Assembly: GCA_963995525.1 (NCBI GenBank)
Contig: OZ023216.1
Coordinates: 41,326,346 to 41,390,345, forward strand
DNA from: Escarpia spicata
Lineage: Eukaryota; Annelida; Polychaeta; Sabellida; Siboglinidae
Length of the DNA: 64,000 nt
Reading direction: 5' to 3'
Part shown: one piece after another, positions 33,672-45,626 of the stretch
How positions within the stretch are numbered: the first letter of the stretch is position 1
How the letters are laid out: each line of letters opens with the position of its first letter
Notes under the pieces: model-generated
What the model was told of the DNA's origin: nothing
Database searches by the model: none
Seen by the model: the letters and a program-made list of their open reading frames with translations, nothing else
Position numbers and translations under genes: made by a program

Positions 33672-35505
33672 AATGACAATAGCCACTGTCTTATGGCTCT
33701 CACTTGGATGCCAGACAATAGCCACAGTCTTATGGCTCTCATTTGGATGCCAGACAATAGCCACTGTCTCATGGCTCTCATTTGGATGCCAGACAATAGC
33801 CACAGTCTTATGGCTCTAACTTGGATGCCAGACAATAGCCACTGTCTCATGGCTCTCATTTGGATGCCAGATAATAGCCACTGTCTTATGGTTCAAACTT
33901 GGATGCCAGACAATAGCCACTGTCTTATGGCTCTAACTTGGATGCCAGACAATAGCCACTGTCTCATGGCTCTCACTTGGATGCCAGACAATAGCCACTG
34001 TCTCATGGCTCTCATTTGGATGCCAGATAATAGCCACTGTCTTATGGCTCTCACTTGGATGCCAGACAATAGCCACTGTCTTATGGTTCAAACTTGGATG
34101 CCAGACAATAGCCACTGTCTTATGGCTCTCATTTGGATGCCAGACAATAGCCACTGTCTTATGGCTCTCACTTGGATGCCAGACAATAGCCACTGTCTTA
34201 TGGTTCAAACTTGGATGCCAGACAATAGCCACTGTCTTATGGCTCTCATTTGGATGCCAGACAATAGCCACTGTCTTATGGCTCTCACTTGGATGCCAGA
34301 CAATAGCCACTGTCTTATGGTTCAAACTTGGATGCCAGACAATAGCCACTGTCTTATGGCTCTCATTTGGATGCCAGACAATAGCCACTGTCTTATGGCT
34401 CTCATTTGGATGCCAGACAATAGCCACTGTCTTATGGCTCTCACTTGGATGCCAGACAATAGCCACTGTCTTATGGCTCTAACTTGGATGCCAGACCATA
34501 GCCAGTCTCATGGCTCTAACTTGGATGCCAGACAATAGCCACTGTCTTATGGCTCTCATTTGGATGCCAGACCATAGCCCCTGTCTCATGGCTCTAACTT
34601 GGATGCCAGACAATAGCCACTGTCTCATGGGTCTAACTTGGATGCCAGACAATAGCCACTGTCTTATGGCTCTCATTTGGATGCCAGATAATAGCCACTG
34701 TCTCACGGCTCTCACTTGGATGCCAGTCAATAGCCACTGTCTCATGGCTCTCACTTGGATGCCAGACAATAGCCACTGTCTTATGGCTCTAACTTGGATG
34801 CCAGACAATAGCCACTGTCTTATGGCTCTCACTTGGATGCAAGATAATAGCCACTGTCTTATGGCTCTAACTTGGATGCCAGACAATAGCCACTGTCTCA
34901 TGGCTCTAACTTGGATGCCAGACCAAAGCCACTGTCTCACGGCTCTCATTTGAATGCCAGACAATAGCCTCTGTCTCATGGCTCTAACTTGGATGCCAGA
35001 CAATAGCCACTGTCTCATGGCTCTAACTTGGATGCCAGACAATAGCCACTGTTTCATGGCTCTAACTTGGATGCCAGACAATAGGCACTGTCTCATGGCT
35101 CTAACTTGGATGCCAGACAATAGCCACTGTCTCATGGCTCTAACTTGGATGCCAGACAATAGCCACTGTCTCATGGCTCTAACTTGGATGCCAGACAATA
35201 GCCACTGTCTCATGGCTCTAACTTGGATGCCAGACAATAGACACTGTCTCATGGCTCTCACTTGGATGCCAGACCATAGCCACTGTCTCATGGCTCTCAC
35301 TTGGATGCCAGACCATAGGCACTGTCTCATGGCTCTAACTTGGATGCCAGACCATAGCCACTGTCTCATGGCTCTCACTTGGATGCCAGACCATAGGCAC
35401 TGTCTCATGGCTCTAACTTGATGCCAGACCATAACCTCTGTCTCATGGCTCTCACTTGGATGCCAGACCATAGCCACTGTATCATGGCTCTAACTTGGAT
35501 GCCAG
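33672..35505. repeat. minisatellite, 39-bp unit, about 47 copies
   Basis: Unit TGGATGCCAGACAATAGCC, then ACTGTCTTATGGCTCTCACT. The period of 13 codons keeps frames open on both strands (plus MALTWMPDNSHCL; minus VRAMRQWLLSGIQ and ESHKTVAIVWHPN). None has independent coding evidence. Variants show a three-unit (117-bp) higher-order repeat marked by GTTCAAACTT at 34086, 34203 and 34320. The right part drifts to GACCATAGCC and GGCACTG variants. The array is in the intron downstream of the 36.1-kb RCC1 exon. Confidence 0.95.
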
Positions 35506-35617
35506 ACGGAGGCAGAAAGTGGGTGGCCAACCTGGCAGACAATTGTTGAGCAAGAGACATTAATTGGGGTGGAAAACATGGAAAGAAGCCAAACTGGAGA
35601 AGATGCACTGAAGCCCA

Positions 35618-36045
35618 AACAGGTAGGTAAGGTAAGGTAAGATAATGTAGGGCAAGGTAAGACTGGGTGAGATAAGGTAAGACAGGGAAGGGTAAGTTAA
35701 TGTAGGATAAGGTAAAATTGGGTGAGATAAGGTAAGGTAAAACAGGGTAAGGTAGGCTAAGACAAGGTAAGGTAAGGCATCATATGGTATGGTAAGGTAA
35801 GGTAAGGTAAGGTAAGTTAAGGTATGGTATGGTATGGCAAGGTTTATGTATAGTAAGGTAGGGTAGGATAAGTTAAGGTATGGTAAGATATGAGAGGATA
35901 AAGTAAAGTAAGGTTAACAAAATAGGTAAGGTAGAGTAGGGTAGGGCAAGGTAAGGTAAAATTAGGTTGGGTCAGCTAAAGCATAAGATAGGGTAGGGTA
36001 AGATAAAATAACACATGGTAAGGTAGAGTAAGATAAGGTAAGACC
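35618..36045. repeat. imperfect (GGTAA)n tract next to a splice donor
   Basis: More than 400 bp of GGTAA, GGTAAGGTAA, GGTATG, GATAAG and related pentamers. It ends about 10 bp from the donor of the minus-strand RCC1 exon (36054). On the gene's strand it is pyrimidine-rich TTACC. On the plus strand it is a run of sequences matching the 5' splice-site consensus AG/GTAAG. Confidence 0.9.
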
Positions 36046-36053
36046 AGACTCAC

Positions 36054-36215
36054 CTGTGACAGTGGCGGTGTAGAGTTCGCCACAGTTGACATGGACCACT
36101 TTCCCCCGCACTGACTCCCACGGCACCCGTCTGGGATGTGAAAGGAAGCGGGTCTTCTCCCCGTGTCCCAACTGTCCCTCCGTCCCTCTTCCCCATGTGT
36201 ACACATTCCCATTGG
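36054..36215 (-). CDS. RCC1-repeat exon 1 of the pair (162 nt)
   Basis: Minus-strand exon of one RCC1-type repeat. The strand NGNVYTWGRGTEGQLGHGE carries the canonical V-Y-x-W-G and G-Q-L-G-H-G blocks. A pro/arg segment (SHPRRVPWESVRG) follows, then KVVHVNCGELYTATVT with the conserved Cys-Gly. The acceptor is TGCGTCCCTTTCAG before base 36215. The donor is CACAG/GTGAGT after base 36054. It is phase 1 at both ends. The repeat is one blade of a beta-propeller, and other blades should lie in neighbouring exons. The exon at 24.1 kb follows in phase. The protein could be nuclear (Ran-type exchange) or ciliary/cytoplasmic (RPGR- or NEK-like). The sequence does not decide. Confidence 0.88.
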
Positions 36216-36985
36216 CTGAAAGGGACGCAATCATCATTTGTAGTCATTATTTTAGTACTTGTATCAAAAAGTTATTGCAATGGGAATAACCTTTAGAAAA
36301 AGGCACGCTTTATAACTGAATCATGGAAAACAAAGGTAAAGCTGTGTTCTTATATACATATGAAGTCGCACAATACTGGGCCAAATTGGTGTCCTGTAAC
36401 TTGCGCTATATTTACTCCATAACCAGTTTTTTGTGGACAGTTCCTGTTGATAACATTTGTGCTGTATCTTAGGCCCCTGAAGAAAGAAGAGACACAAAAA
36501 ACGCATCCTGCCTGTTTATTGTTGTTTTTACAAATATTGTGGTTGTGGTGGATAATGTAAGTTGCAGTGTCCACCATTTCAGGTCCAGAGTGCTCTGATC
36601 ATTCTTAACATTTAAAAAGTATTTTGGTTGGATTCTGATGAGGTACCAGCATACATCAGTCAAGCAAATTTTGATTTCTGCAGGGTTTCATATTCTCATT
36701 TTATTTTAGTTAAAAGACACCATGTAACTTACATCATGAACTTCACTTGGCATTGCGCCACATAACGGTGAGTAAAGAGATCTTATCTTCTTCTTTAATT
36801 TTAGGTGTACATGCATCTCCATCTAAGACAGTTTTTCATTTATTTTAAGCATTTTATTTGCACTTTTGTTTTTGTTGTCCATGTCCTCCTTTTTTGCCCA
36901 GTATTGTGCTTAACCTGATATAAGACATTCTAAACTTCACCTTCTGAAAGACAAGTTTATTTGTTATAGTACTCAACTTCCTTCA
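36216..36985. other. intronic DNA, no exon seen
   Basis: AT-rich. No repeat array or convincing exon on either strand. Confidence 0.5.
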
Positions 36986-36989
36986 GACA

Positions 36990-37215
36990 TTTTAAACATC
37001 TTCTGGTTGACATATTCATTTATTGTGCAATGACTATTTGTTTACATATGTCAACCACTGTATGTAAACATGTACTATTTTGATACAACTGAGTAAACTG
37101 AAGCAATGCGGATTGACCTAAATCGTCTAAGCCTCAAAACAGGCACCAACACGATTAAAAACCAGGTTATCGCAAACGAGTTTGAGTTCTAATCACTATG
37201 CTGCACCGGTCCACA
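36990..37215 (-). mobile_element. SINE family A, degenerate copy with head
   Basis: On the minus strand it starts GGACCGGTGCAGCATAGTGA (tRNA-like A-box region) and ACCTGGTTTTTAATCGTG (decayed B box). The family body follows (plus-strand CAACTGAGTAAACTGAAGCAATG). It is heavily mutated. Confidence 0.55.
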
Positions 37216-40200
37216 AAAATCCATTTTTGTTTAAGAGAATAACACATTTCTCATACTAATCTGCAGTGCATGTACCCTGTCTGCTAACTAACTTACCCCT
37301 AGGGGATTGGCATTAGCATGTGACCACATCTCTGTTTCAAATTCTACATTGTGTCTCTGGGTGCTAATAGTTCGGCCCGAAATGTTGACATGGCCACTAG
37401 GTGGCCTGACCTAGGCCTTCTGGGAAACGGCTGGGAATAACGTGTTTCAGCGGACTTGAAAGAGATTCCTTCACAGCACCAGACTCTGTTGTGTTTTTTG
37501 CTGGAGTGATAAATAACCTGTGTTCCAGTTTTGGCTCTGTTCTGACATAGTACATAATAATTATTACACTACACTGGGCTCGAGGCTAAACTGGGCACAT
37601 CTGAGGGGTTAAATGCAATTGTTTATTGCCTGGCATGGACGAAATCTTAAATAAAATATGCTTCATGCTAAGATTATTATAACACAGTTATAGGAAAGGC
37701 CATCATTTCTGACCAGCGAGAAGGGCACGCCATATTTTAAAGAAACACATTTTTCTACACTTCTGTTGAAATGTTGAAGAAACACATGTTACAGGTTCAG
37801 TTGCATAGCTCTGAAAAAAACCTAAAAACAAAACCAATTATAGACTAAACTTTGTATTAAAACAATACCTGCAATGCTACAAAGCTAATTATGTTTATGA
37901 ATGAATGCTTTTATTTAAGGTAAACACCATGTAAATACCAATATTTTAATATATTATGCAAAATACTAAATAATATTATCTGACATTTGTTTATAAAATA
38001 TTTTTATTTAATACTAAAAATAATAACTGAATTTTGTTAATGAAAAACAGATGTAAAATCCCCATTGGACATCACAGCTGTTTAAAAATGTTCTTAGAAA
38101 TATTAATAACCTAAACAAAATAATATAACAATTGATTTTATAAATGGGATTTAAACTACATGAGGAATGTACTATAAAGAAATATAAAGAAAATCCAAAT
38201 ATGACATAAATTTGAGTTATGAGTAAAAAATAATAATTTATATATTTTTGATTACATGTTTAATAGTAGTTCTTTGTATGTGTGATTTGGGTGCCACCTG
38301 CTGGAGTCTTCACACTTAATTTCCCATGTTGCAATTAGCCCTGATCTCTCCTAGCCAAGGTTGAGAGGAAAAATACAGGAGCTGAGAGAAACCGCAAAAT
38401 AAAGTGTTTCTGTGTAACTACATTTACCTAAAATTTATATTAACATTTTAATTTATTGATGCTATATATACCCATATTCTTTCTGCATATTTAAAAAACA
38501 TTCATTTGAATTGATTTTAAAATACATATTTTGCAGCATTATAAAGCCTTCTCTTTTACAACTGTTTAGCAGTAATATATCTACCTGTTTGTTTATGGTA
38601 CAAACTCATGACCAAAAGGAAGATAAACAATTAATATTGTTAAGGTTTATCATGAAATCAAGAATAATGATGATCATTTTATTTACAGTATTAAAAAGAT
38701 ATATTATATACAAATGGTATAAATTCAGTTATTATCCATATCTGAATATTTTCCGATGGATGGACTCCATGGATTTCGGGGCCAGTTGAGACCCAGTTCC
38801 CACAATGCACTTTGTGCTGACCTGCGGCTTATCAGCATGCGGTTTAAGATGAACAACCATCTCAAACGGTGCAGCTGCTCACAAGAACCAGTTGTTGAGA
38901 CTGCGAGATAATTAATAAAATATAAGCACCAAATGTTGTTAAAAATTATTCAACGTGCTTTACGTTTATAATTAAAATAATATGATTAAATTCAAGATTG
39001 AATCCTGGACACTTTTAATATAGAAAATAAGATTGTTGTATTAGTATTCATTGGTGGCATAAAGAGTTTGACAGTACATTTTATTTTTGATGAAATGGCA
39101 GACGAAACATTTGCGTTAATAAACAATTTTATCTAAGCATATGGAAGTTATCCTGAAAAGTTGTGAGGCAAAATACAAATATGCACGCACACATAAAGTT
39201 GGTCAGAAATGTACAACTAAAGTGAAAAGCTCATTACACAATATTACCATTGGCAACGTCACAAATCATAAACAACTACATTTAATTCTAACATATTATG
39301 TTGTCAATGTTATATACTTTTTAGTCATAATCACTTACAAATAACTGGTCTGTGCTAAAACAGATTACTAATTCTAATCATTACGATGATGAAGACTAAG
39401 AAAACATCACGGAAATAATAAAGGTTGCGACTAGGGCATGGGACCTATTATGGGTTGGCTACTGTGGGAATTTTTATTGGAAATAGCCAATTTATTTTGT
39501 GGTTATAGACAACAATTAAGCAGACGAGGTTAGGGGCCTGGTTAATGAAAAAACTGCTGCAATAACCCTAAACATACAAGGTTTACTGGGTATAAATTAA
39601 AGCTTGACCGTGTCAAAACATGAACATTTCCAGTGGGAAATCAAAAGAATTAATGTCTCCACTATAACATAACAAGCCCTCAACTGTAAACATTTCTGTG
39701 GTGCACGGAAGGCATGTAGGTTCTGTGGGAAAAGATAAGAAAATGTTGCTTTTAAGCATGTGTACTCAGTAAACAATGATGCAAAATACAGTCGCAACAA
39801 AATCACAAAAGCAGTGTCAGAAGAAAAGTATTAAATTTTCGGTTGGAAACAATCTCTCAGGAAATATAATCACAGTTTGAGGGTAGGAAGTCACAAAATA
39901 TTATATATGATTGTCAACGGGTGACCCTCCGAATGAGCCAAATTTTAACAACTTGAAGTAACATCTTAGCGAAGGAAAACATTTTAGGGAGTTAGACCAT
40001 GCATTTTCAAAATTAGTGTTTTACTAGTACCCGGTATGTCAATGATGCTGTCTGTAGCACAAGATGAAGGCTTTTTCAGGCAAGATGTTAATGAAGTTGG
40101 TTTTAGTGTGCAGTGGAAATGACTGATATATATATATGTGTATATATATATATATGAACATATATATATATATACAGTAAACTGACTACAATTTGTTTTG

Positions 40201-42910
40201 CCTAGATTGACTGGATAACCTACAGATGTCAGTGAACAACAGCGATCAGACTAAGAGAGAGAGAGACAGCAAGTGGTCGGATAACGCTGTCACCAGGTGG
40301 CACCTGCAGAAACGCGGTCTCGAGAGAGTTTGCCTGATCAGAAGGTAATGAGGTTGACACACCAGCCCTATCTCCTGACACCACTGTGACACTGACACAC
40401 ACACGTAGATCTTTGTCAGCGTCACCGACGCCCCGTCACCAATTCAAATGCTCTAACATTTTAAAACCACATATCCGGTGTGAAAAAACAAAACCAGGGA
40501 TCCACATCATAAACATGCCGAATCCGTCTCGCCGAGGACAGGATATTGCGGCACAGATGTTCTGAAATCAATAGATTAAAAAATCTTCAGTGGAGTTGGT
40601 GTAGTTGTGTGTTAATTTGCAGTGCAGTGCGAATCCCATGAAGGGGAGGCACTTTCTAATCAATCACACATTGTCTGGGGTGGGTCCCCAGCCCATTGCA
40701 GTCACCATCACAGTTCATTTAAGGCGACCCTCCGAGAGTCTTGTCAGCCCAGGATCTTCCCCCTGCTCATCCTGTGGCAACTGAGCCGGGAATCTGGCTG
40801 TGAACTGAGATGGGAGAGAAGGAACAAGGGCCCGGGATGGTATCCCCAGGGAGGTGCACTCATTACTGGGAAGATAGCAGGTGAAGTATCTCCCTCCACC
40901 CAGTGTTATCAGTTGCTCTATTCCCATCTGAGCCATTGACATGCCCTAGATGTGTGCCAGACGGTATGGTATGTACAATACCAGGCTAATAGTAAGGGTG
41001 ATAATGTCAGCCTGTTTTCCCTGTCATATCTACAGTTATATATTTATAATGCATGTGTGTTGATATTATATTCTGTTAGATTTTATCTTATTTAGTTTAT
41101 TATGAAAATGTGTTATGCTGAGTAATGCATAATTTACAACAAAAACATATATATTATATATGCTAAAAAGTATAAATAAAAACTTCCTTATACTACATTA
41201 AATTTTAGTTATAATATGACAATGGAGGATTTGTCCTAGTTGCTAAATCTGTGAGGGTTTTTATTGACATGACATATTTTCGAGGGGTTTTACTTTAGAA
41301 CTGACAAAAATGTGGCTGTCTGGAGGAGTTTTTGTCATTTGGAATGGGGGCTATTGTCTGGAAAGGTGGGTTATTGTCTGGGGGGTTTTGTCTGTGTTTT
41401 GCCCATACACCTGACAACTGACAGCAGGTATGCGGCTCTCACTAGCCCAGGTAAGTGACCCGAGAGTAGTGGCCAACATCAAAGAGAAACACAGCCATGA
41501 TAACAATCTTCACCGCTCGGGTAAAAAACAGAACAAATATAAAATCGCAAAGCGTGCAGTATTGTGCGTGAGTTTAGTCTCATTAAGAATTATTGATGTA
41601 GATGCAATCTGGCGGCGACTACAAACAATACTGCCCAGCCGACCACCTGGTGGACAACTTGTTTGCATATGGCCAGAACAGACGTTATGGTGCAGCTAGA
41701 GGGGGCTGTAATGCGACACCCTGATATGTTTGTAGGTCACCAGGTCAACACCTTTTCGCAGTTGTACACAGGAGGGCAGAAACATGGTCAACAATAGCGG
41801 CCAGACGCCTAACACTGACTGCCTACTAACTTGTTGGTGCTGGGGTATACCCTGTATGAAGGAGGGCGATCGGTGTGTAGGGTCCTCAATGTAAAGACAC
41901 TAGGGGTGTTTTGAGGCCTGCTTCTGTTAACACCTTTGGTTCTAACAAGGGAAATTGGTTGAGAGGTACAGACAACCCCCCCTGAAGTCTCCCCACTCTT
42001 TTCTTCTGAATATCCCCCACAGAAGTAAGATCGTGGGCATTTCCCCCTTTACATTAGCAAATAAAATAAAGTTTGTAGGTGCCATGTAAAGTTTCACAAA
42101 ATTATGTAAATTTAACCGTAACCCTTTGCTATTAAATGGAGGGGACATGAAAAATCACATCTAATGAGATGGGCCTCATTTTTTAATATATTCCCCATTT
42201 ACTTCACACAGGTACATTACCTGCAGATCTAAATACAAACTCTCTCTCTATATATATAAATATATATGAAATAATATATGTATATACAAAGAATTCAGTG
42301 GCACATTTGGATTCAAAATTACCTATTAAAAAATTTGAACTGGTTTGGCATAGATTTTCATTCTAAATCAGTACACCATGTGATTGTGTAAGAACTGATG
42401 AAAACGTGCGAGTTAAACTGCCAAACGAGAGGATTCTGGGGATTTATTCCAATGCAAACAGACCGGACAAATCAGTCTGACCCCCTTCCACTTGCTATCT
42501 TATCTAACTCGTCATTATCATGTCCTGACACAGACTTTGGACAGCAACACTGCCTGGGGCAGCAAGGCATGATGGGAAATAAAGCTACAGGAAAAAGTCA
42601 TGGAAAAAGTGCCGGGTAAACGTTTTGAGTAGGACATAAAGTCACATGAAGAGGTTAGTCTTGGGAAGTAAATAAACTCACAGCTGGGAGATAAAATAAA
42701 GACACAAAAAATGTATAGTTATAATATGTTGGAAGAATTGTTATATTATTAAAAAGGTTGTTACGTGGATGTTTAGGTCATGTAGAAAGTAAATAAGAAG
42801 AAATGCGATCATTGATGTAAATTATAATGTTTGAACAAGAAACCATTTTTAATGCAAAGGTGTTAAATTCACATTTTATTTAGATTAAAAACATTCTCAT
42901 ATACATGCAA
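37216..42910. other. AT-rich intron, no exon seen
   Basis: Very AT-rich between 37.6 and 39.4 kb. TA microsatellites lie at about 40122-40178 and 42245-42285. No exon of the minus-strand gene is expected here if the phase match between the 44.7- and 36.1-kb exons means they are adjacent. A plus-strand donor-like CAG/GTAAGT at about 41449 has no convincing acceptor partner. Confidence 0.45.
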
Positions 42911-42914
42911 TGAC

Positions 42915-43135
42915 TAATAATAATAATATAACTTCTATTGCGCCTAAATCCTTGGAAACCAAGCTCAGAGGCGCATCAAAACAAAAGGGTTAGTCAATCT
43001 CAAAGTCCATAAGTAGTTTTCCAGTTGTCAACAGATGGGTCAAGGCGCTAGGGAGCTAAGGTGGATAAGCAAGGTTGTAAAGATACGTTTTTAAATGACG
43101 ACGGAATTTTTTAATATTTTCAACTGATCTAACAC
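42915..43135. repeat. dispersed repeat, unclassified, copy 2
   Basis: AATAATAATATAAC, then TTGCGCCTAAATCCTTGGAA and CTCAGAGGCGCATC. Further on comes AAAGATACGTTTTTAAATGA. It parallels the block at 18.74-19.13 kb. Confidence 0.4.
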
Positions 43136-44670
43136 TAAGAGGAAGCAATAATATTTCACTTATCTGAAAACATTTATTTGTTGACATTAACTATGACATT
43201 TCCTATGATCTTTTGGTGTATTTTATTATCATTGTGACTTTTCTAGCGATTGATTTTAAATGAGATGTTCTAGTAACTCAGTATTATTTGTGAAATTCTA
43301 CCAATTCAATTTTATTTGTGACTTTTAGCAATTCATTATTTGTTACTTTTGTGTCACTTAATTTTCATGACCCCCGACCTTTGAGGACATTAGGGAGTGC
43401 ATCAAAAGTAATAAAAACAACCGCAAAATTTGCAATGACCATATCAGCAGACCTCATGCGACTTGCTGCCTAGGTGTCTTTCATACCTCATTGCTTCCAA
43501 TGCTAACCCAGATGATTAACACATTAGACTTGATGTGTAGTTAATTAGGAACAAGAGACATAATTAATAACTATCATTAAATGGCCTGGAGCAAGACGTC
43601 TTTAATTAATTTCTCAGTGCACCTGGCATGGGCAGAACGGCAAATACAAAGAAACATGAAACTGGTGACATTGTTAACGCTGGCAAAAGGTAATAATTAA
43701 AGGAGTGTCATTGAAAATTATATACTGGGGTGGGTGAAAGACAGTTCATGAGCATGGCACTGTGCAGTGATTACTTCCGAGATTACATGATTTGCTAATC
43801 TATCATGTTTGACTCATTTCAGTGCACACAGATGTGAAGATTAGAAAATTAAGGATATAAAAGACACACAAAGTATATAAGTGCATGTCTGTGGAAATTA
43901 GCGACATGCATGCATGCACACATCAGGTAATAAAACATGTGTACAGTCTTTATATTGTGCTAGACAAATCTGACATTCCAATACAAAATACTGATTCCAT
44001 ATTATCAAGAATTTCATTTAAAGCAATTGAACTACTGCCGAATATTGAATCACCCATATGATTAATGTCTGTAACAGAATATATTTATATTGTTTATGTA
44101 CCATAACGTTCCTAAAAAGAACATTTCTACCATGTATTCAAACCACCTTTGCACACATTTAAAACCAATTCACTGTACTATGATTTTTTGTCTTTGAATT
44201 TTTTTTTAGCTGACCACATTGTTATGATTAAATGTTTTCATACTTTACAAATCCACTCTTATTAAGGTGTCAATCTACGTTATAATACATGTAATACGCA
44301 CGCCGAAACAGCTATTAGGAGTGAACTTATCAAGTCGTTATTAATTAGGTGTAATATATTTAGTGGGATTGGACAGCCGGAAATGTAATTCATGTATTTT
44401 CTAGGGAGGTGTCTCCGATATGTGTCACAGATCACGGGAGGAGATGTGAAATATGTCACCAAATCTAGTAGAAGTGATGGACTTATGACATGTCACCCAC
44501 CAGAGGTGTCACCTCATGCATGCCGTGGGTCCGTGTCGTGAGGGTGCTGCACGGGTTATATCTGTGTCATATACCGACAAAACATTACAAGGAGTGATCA
44601 GTACAGAAATGTCACCAGTGAATGTCAGATATCATCACCGGCCATGAATGGGTTGTAATTATGGGCATTA
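43136..44670. other. no gene seen
   Basis: AT-rich to 44.2 kb, then mixed composition. No repeat array. Confidence 0.5.
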
Positions 44671-44675
44671 CTCAC

Positions 44676-44749
44676 CGTTGGTGCTTGAGACCGTTAGATC
44701 AAGACGCTGGACATTAGACCAATATGTGTGGGGCTCCGGGTGGCGTGAC
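44676..44749 (-). CDS. probable exon upstream of the RCC1 repeats
   Basis: A 74-nt minus-strand segment with a strong donor (CAACG/GTGAGT). The acceptor is GCTTAAGGTTAG, which is weaker. The frame reads SRHPEPHTYWSNVQRLDLTV, then SSTN, and ends with one base of a codon. That is exactly the phase needed by the 36.1-kb exon, so the join runs SSTN-A-NGNVYTWG, a natural entry into an RCC1 strand. The frame is in fact open further upstream to about 44815, so the true acceptor may be earlier. It shows no RCC1 signature by itself. Called on splice site, phase and order. Confidence 0.5.
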
Positions 44750-44936
44750 CTAACCTTAAGCAAATTTGTGGGGACAATCATTTCACACCTCCTTCGTTTA
44801 CTCTAGAATCCATCACTGATGCCGTTAGAGACAGAAGATGCTGGTGGTTAGGCGTGTTTGCCGTATGCCAGGAGATCTCTTAAGGAAGATTTCAAAGATC
44901 AGCAGAAGATGAAGTAGCTATTTCTCATTATAGCTA

Positions 44937-45123
44937 CAGTCAAACCTTGCATTACAGTCACCTTGATTATGCAGCCATCTCACAGTTAAAGCCATTGAAA
45001 ACAATCACAAAATATTTCCACAATGATAAGGTATGTGAAATTAGTCCCACTAAAATGGACACCCTTCCATTCAGGCCACTTTGGTTTCAGTCTTGAGGAT
45101 GACCTTAATTGGAAGGTTCCATT
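44937..45123 (+). mobile_element. pogo/Tc1-like MITE, copy 3
   Basis: Starts TA/CAGTCAAACCTTGC and ends GACCTTAATTGGAAGGTTCC. Internal TGTGAAATTAGTCCCACTA matches the copies at 45.4 and 51.9 kb. The right terminus is eroded. Confidence 0.65.
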
Positions 45124-45435
45124 CTCATCACTCTTTTCACTGTCGTAGCTACTCATTATGTTTCGCAATTAAATTAGTCCCATTACCGCTACACTTGAAA
45201 TTATCCAGTTGACAAGGGGAGCATTAATTATTTATGAATTGCGTTGAGAAATTTAGATTTCAGAATTGATACTGGCCTTATAATGTTGACGGCAGAAAGT
45301 ATACAGTAAGTAGAACAAGATGAGAGATTCAAACTCCCCGGAAAGAACATTGAGGGGGCAATATAATTTACCCCCGGGTACAAAAAATGAACAATATGAC
45401 AGAATTGGAAAAAAATATGATTGTGACAATTTATA

Positions 45436-45626
45436 CACAGTCGAACCTTGCTTCATGGTCACCTCGGTAACATAATCACCTCGCAATTAAGGTCAGCCTA
45501 GGATAGTACCAAATAATTCCAATACACATTAAAGTATAAGAAATAGTCCCTCTGGTACGGTCACCTCATTATTCGGGTCACTTTTGGCCAGTCCCAAGGG
45601 TGGCCTTAATAGGGAGGTTCCACAGT
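45436..45626 (+). mobile_element. pogo/Tc1-like MITE, copy 4
   Basis: CAGTCGAACCTTGCTTCATG at the left, and GGCCTTAATAGGGAGGTTCC then ACAGTATA at the right, with the family interior (TAAAGTATAAGAAATAGTCC). It lies about 310 bp from copy 3 in the same orientation, with unrelated DNA between. Confidence 0.7.

Noticed and set aside
33660..35477. Open frames of 292 and 332 codons with WMPDNSHCL and QWLLSGIQ repeats
   Set aside because: By-products of the 39-bp array whose period is 13 codons.
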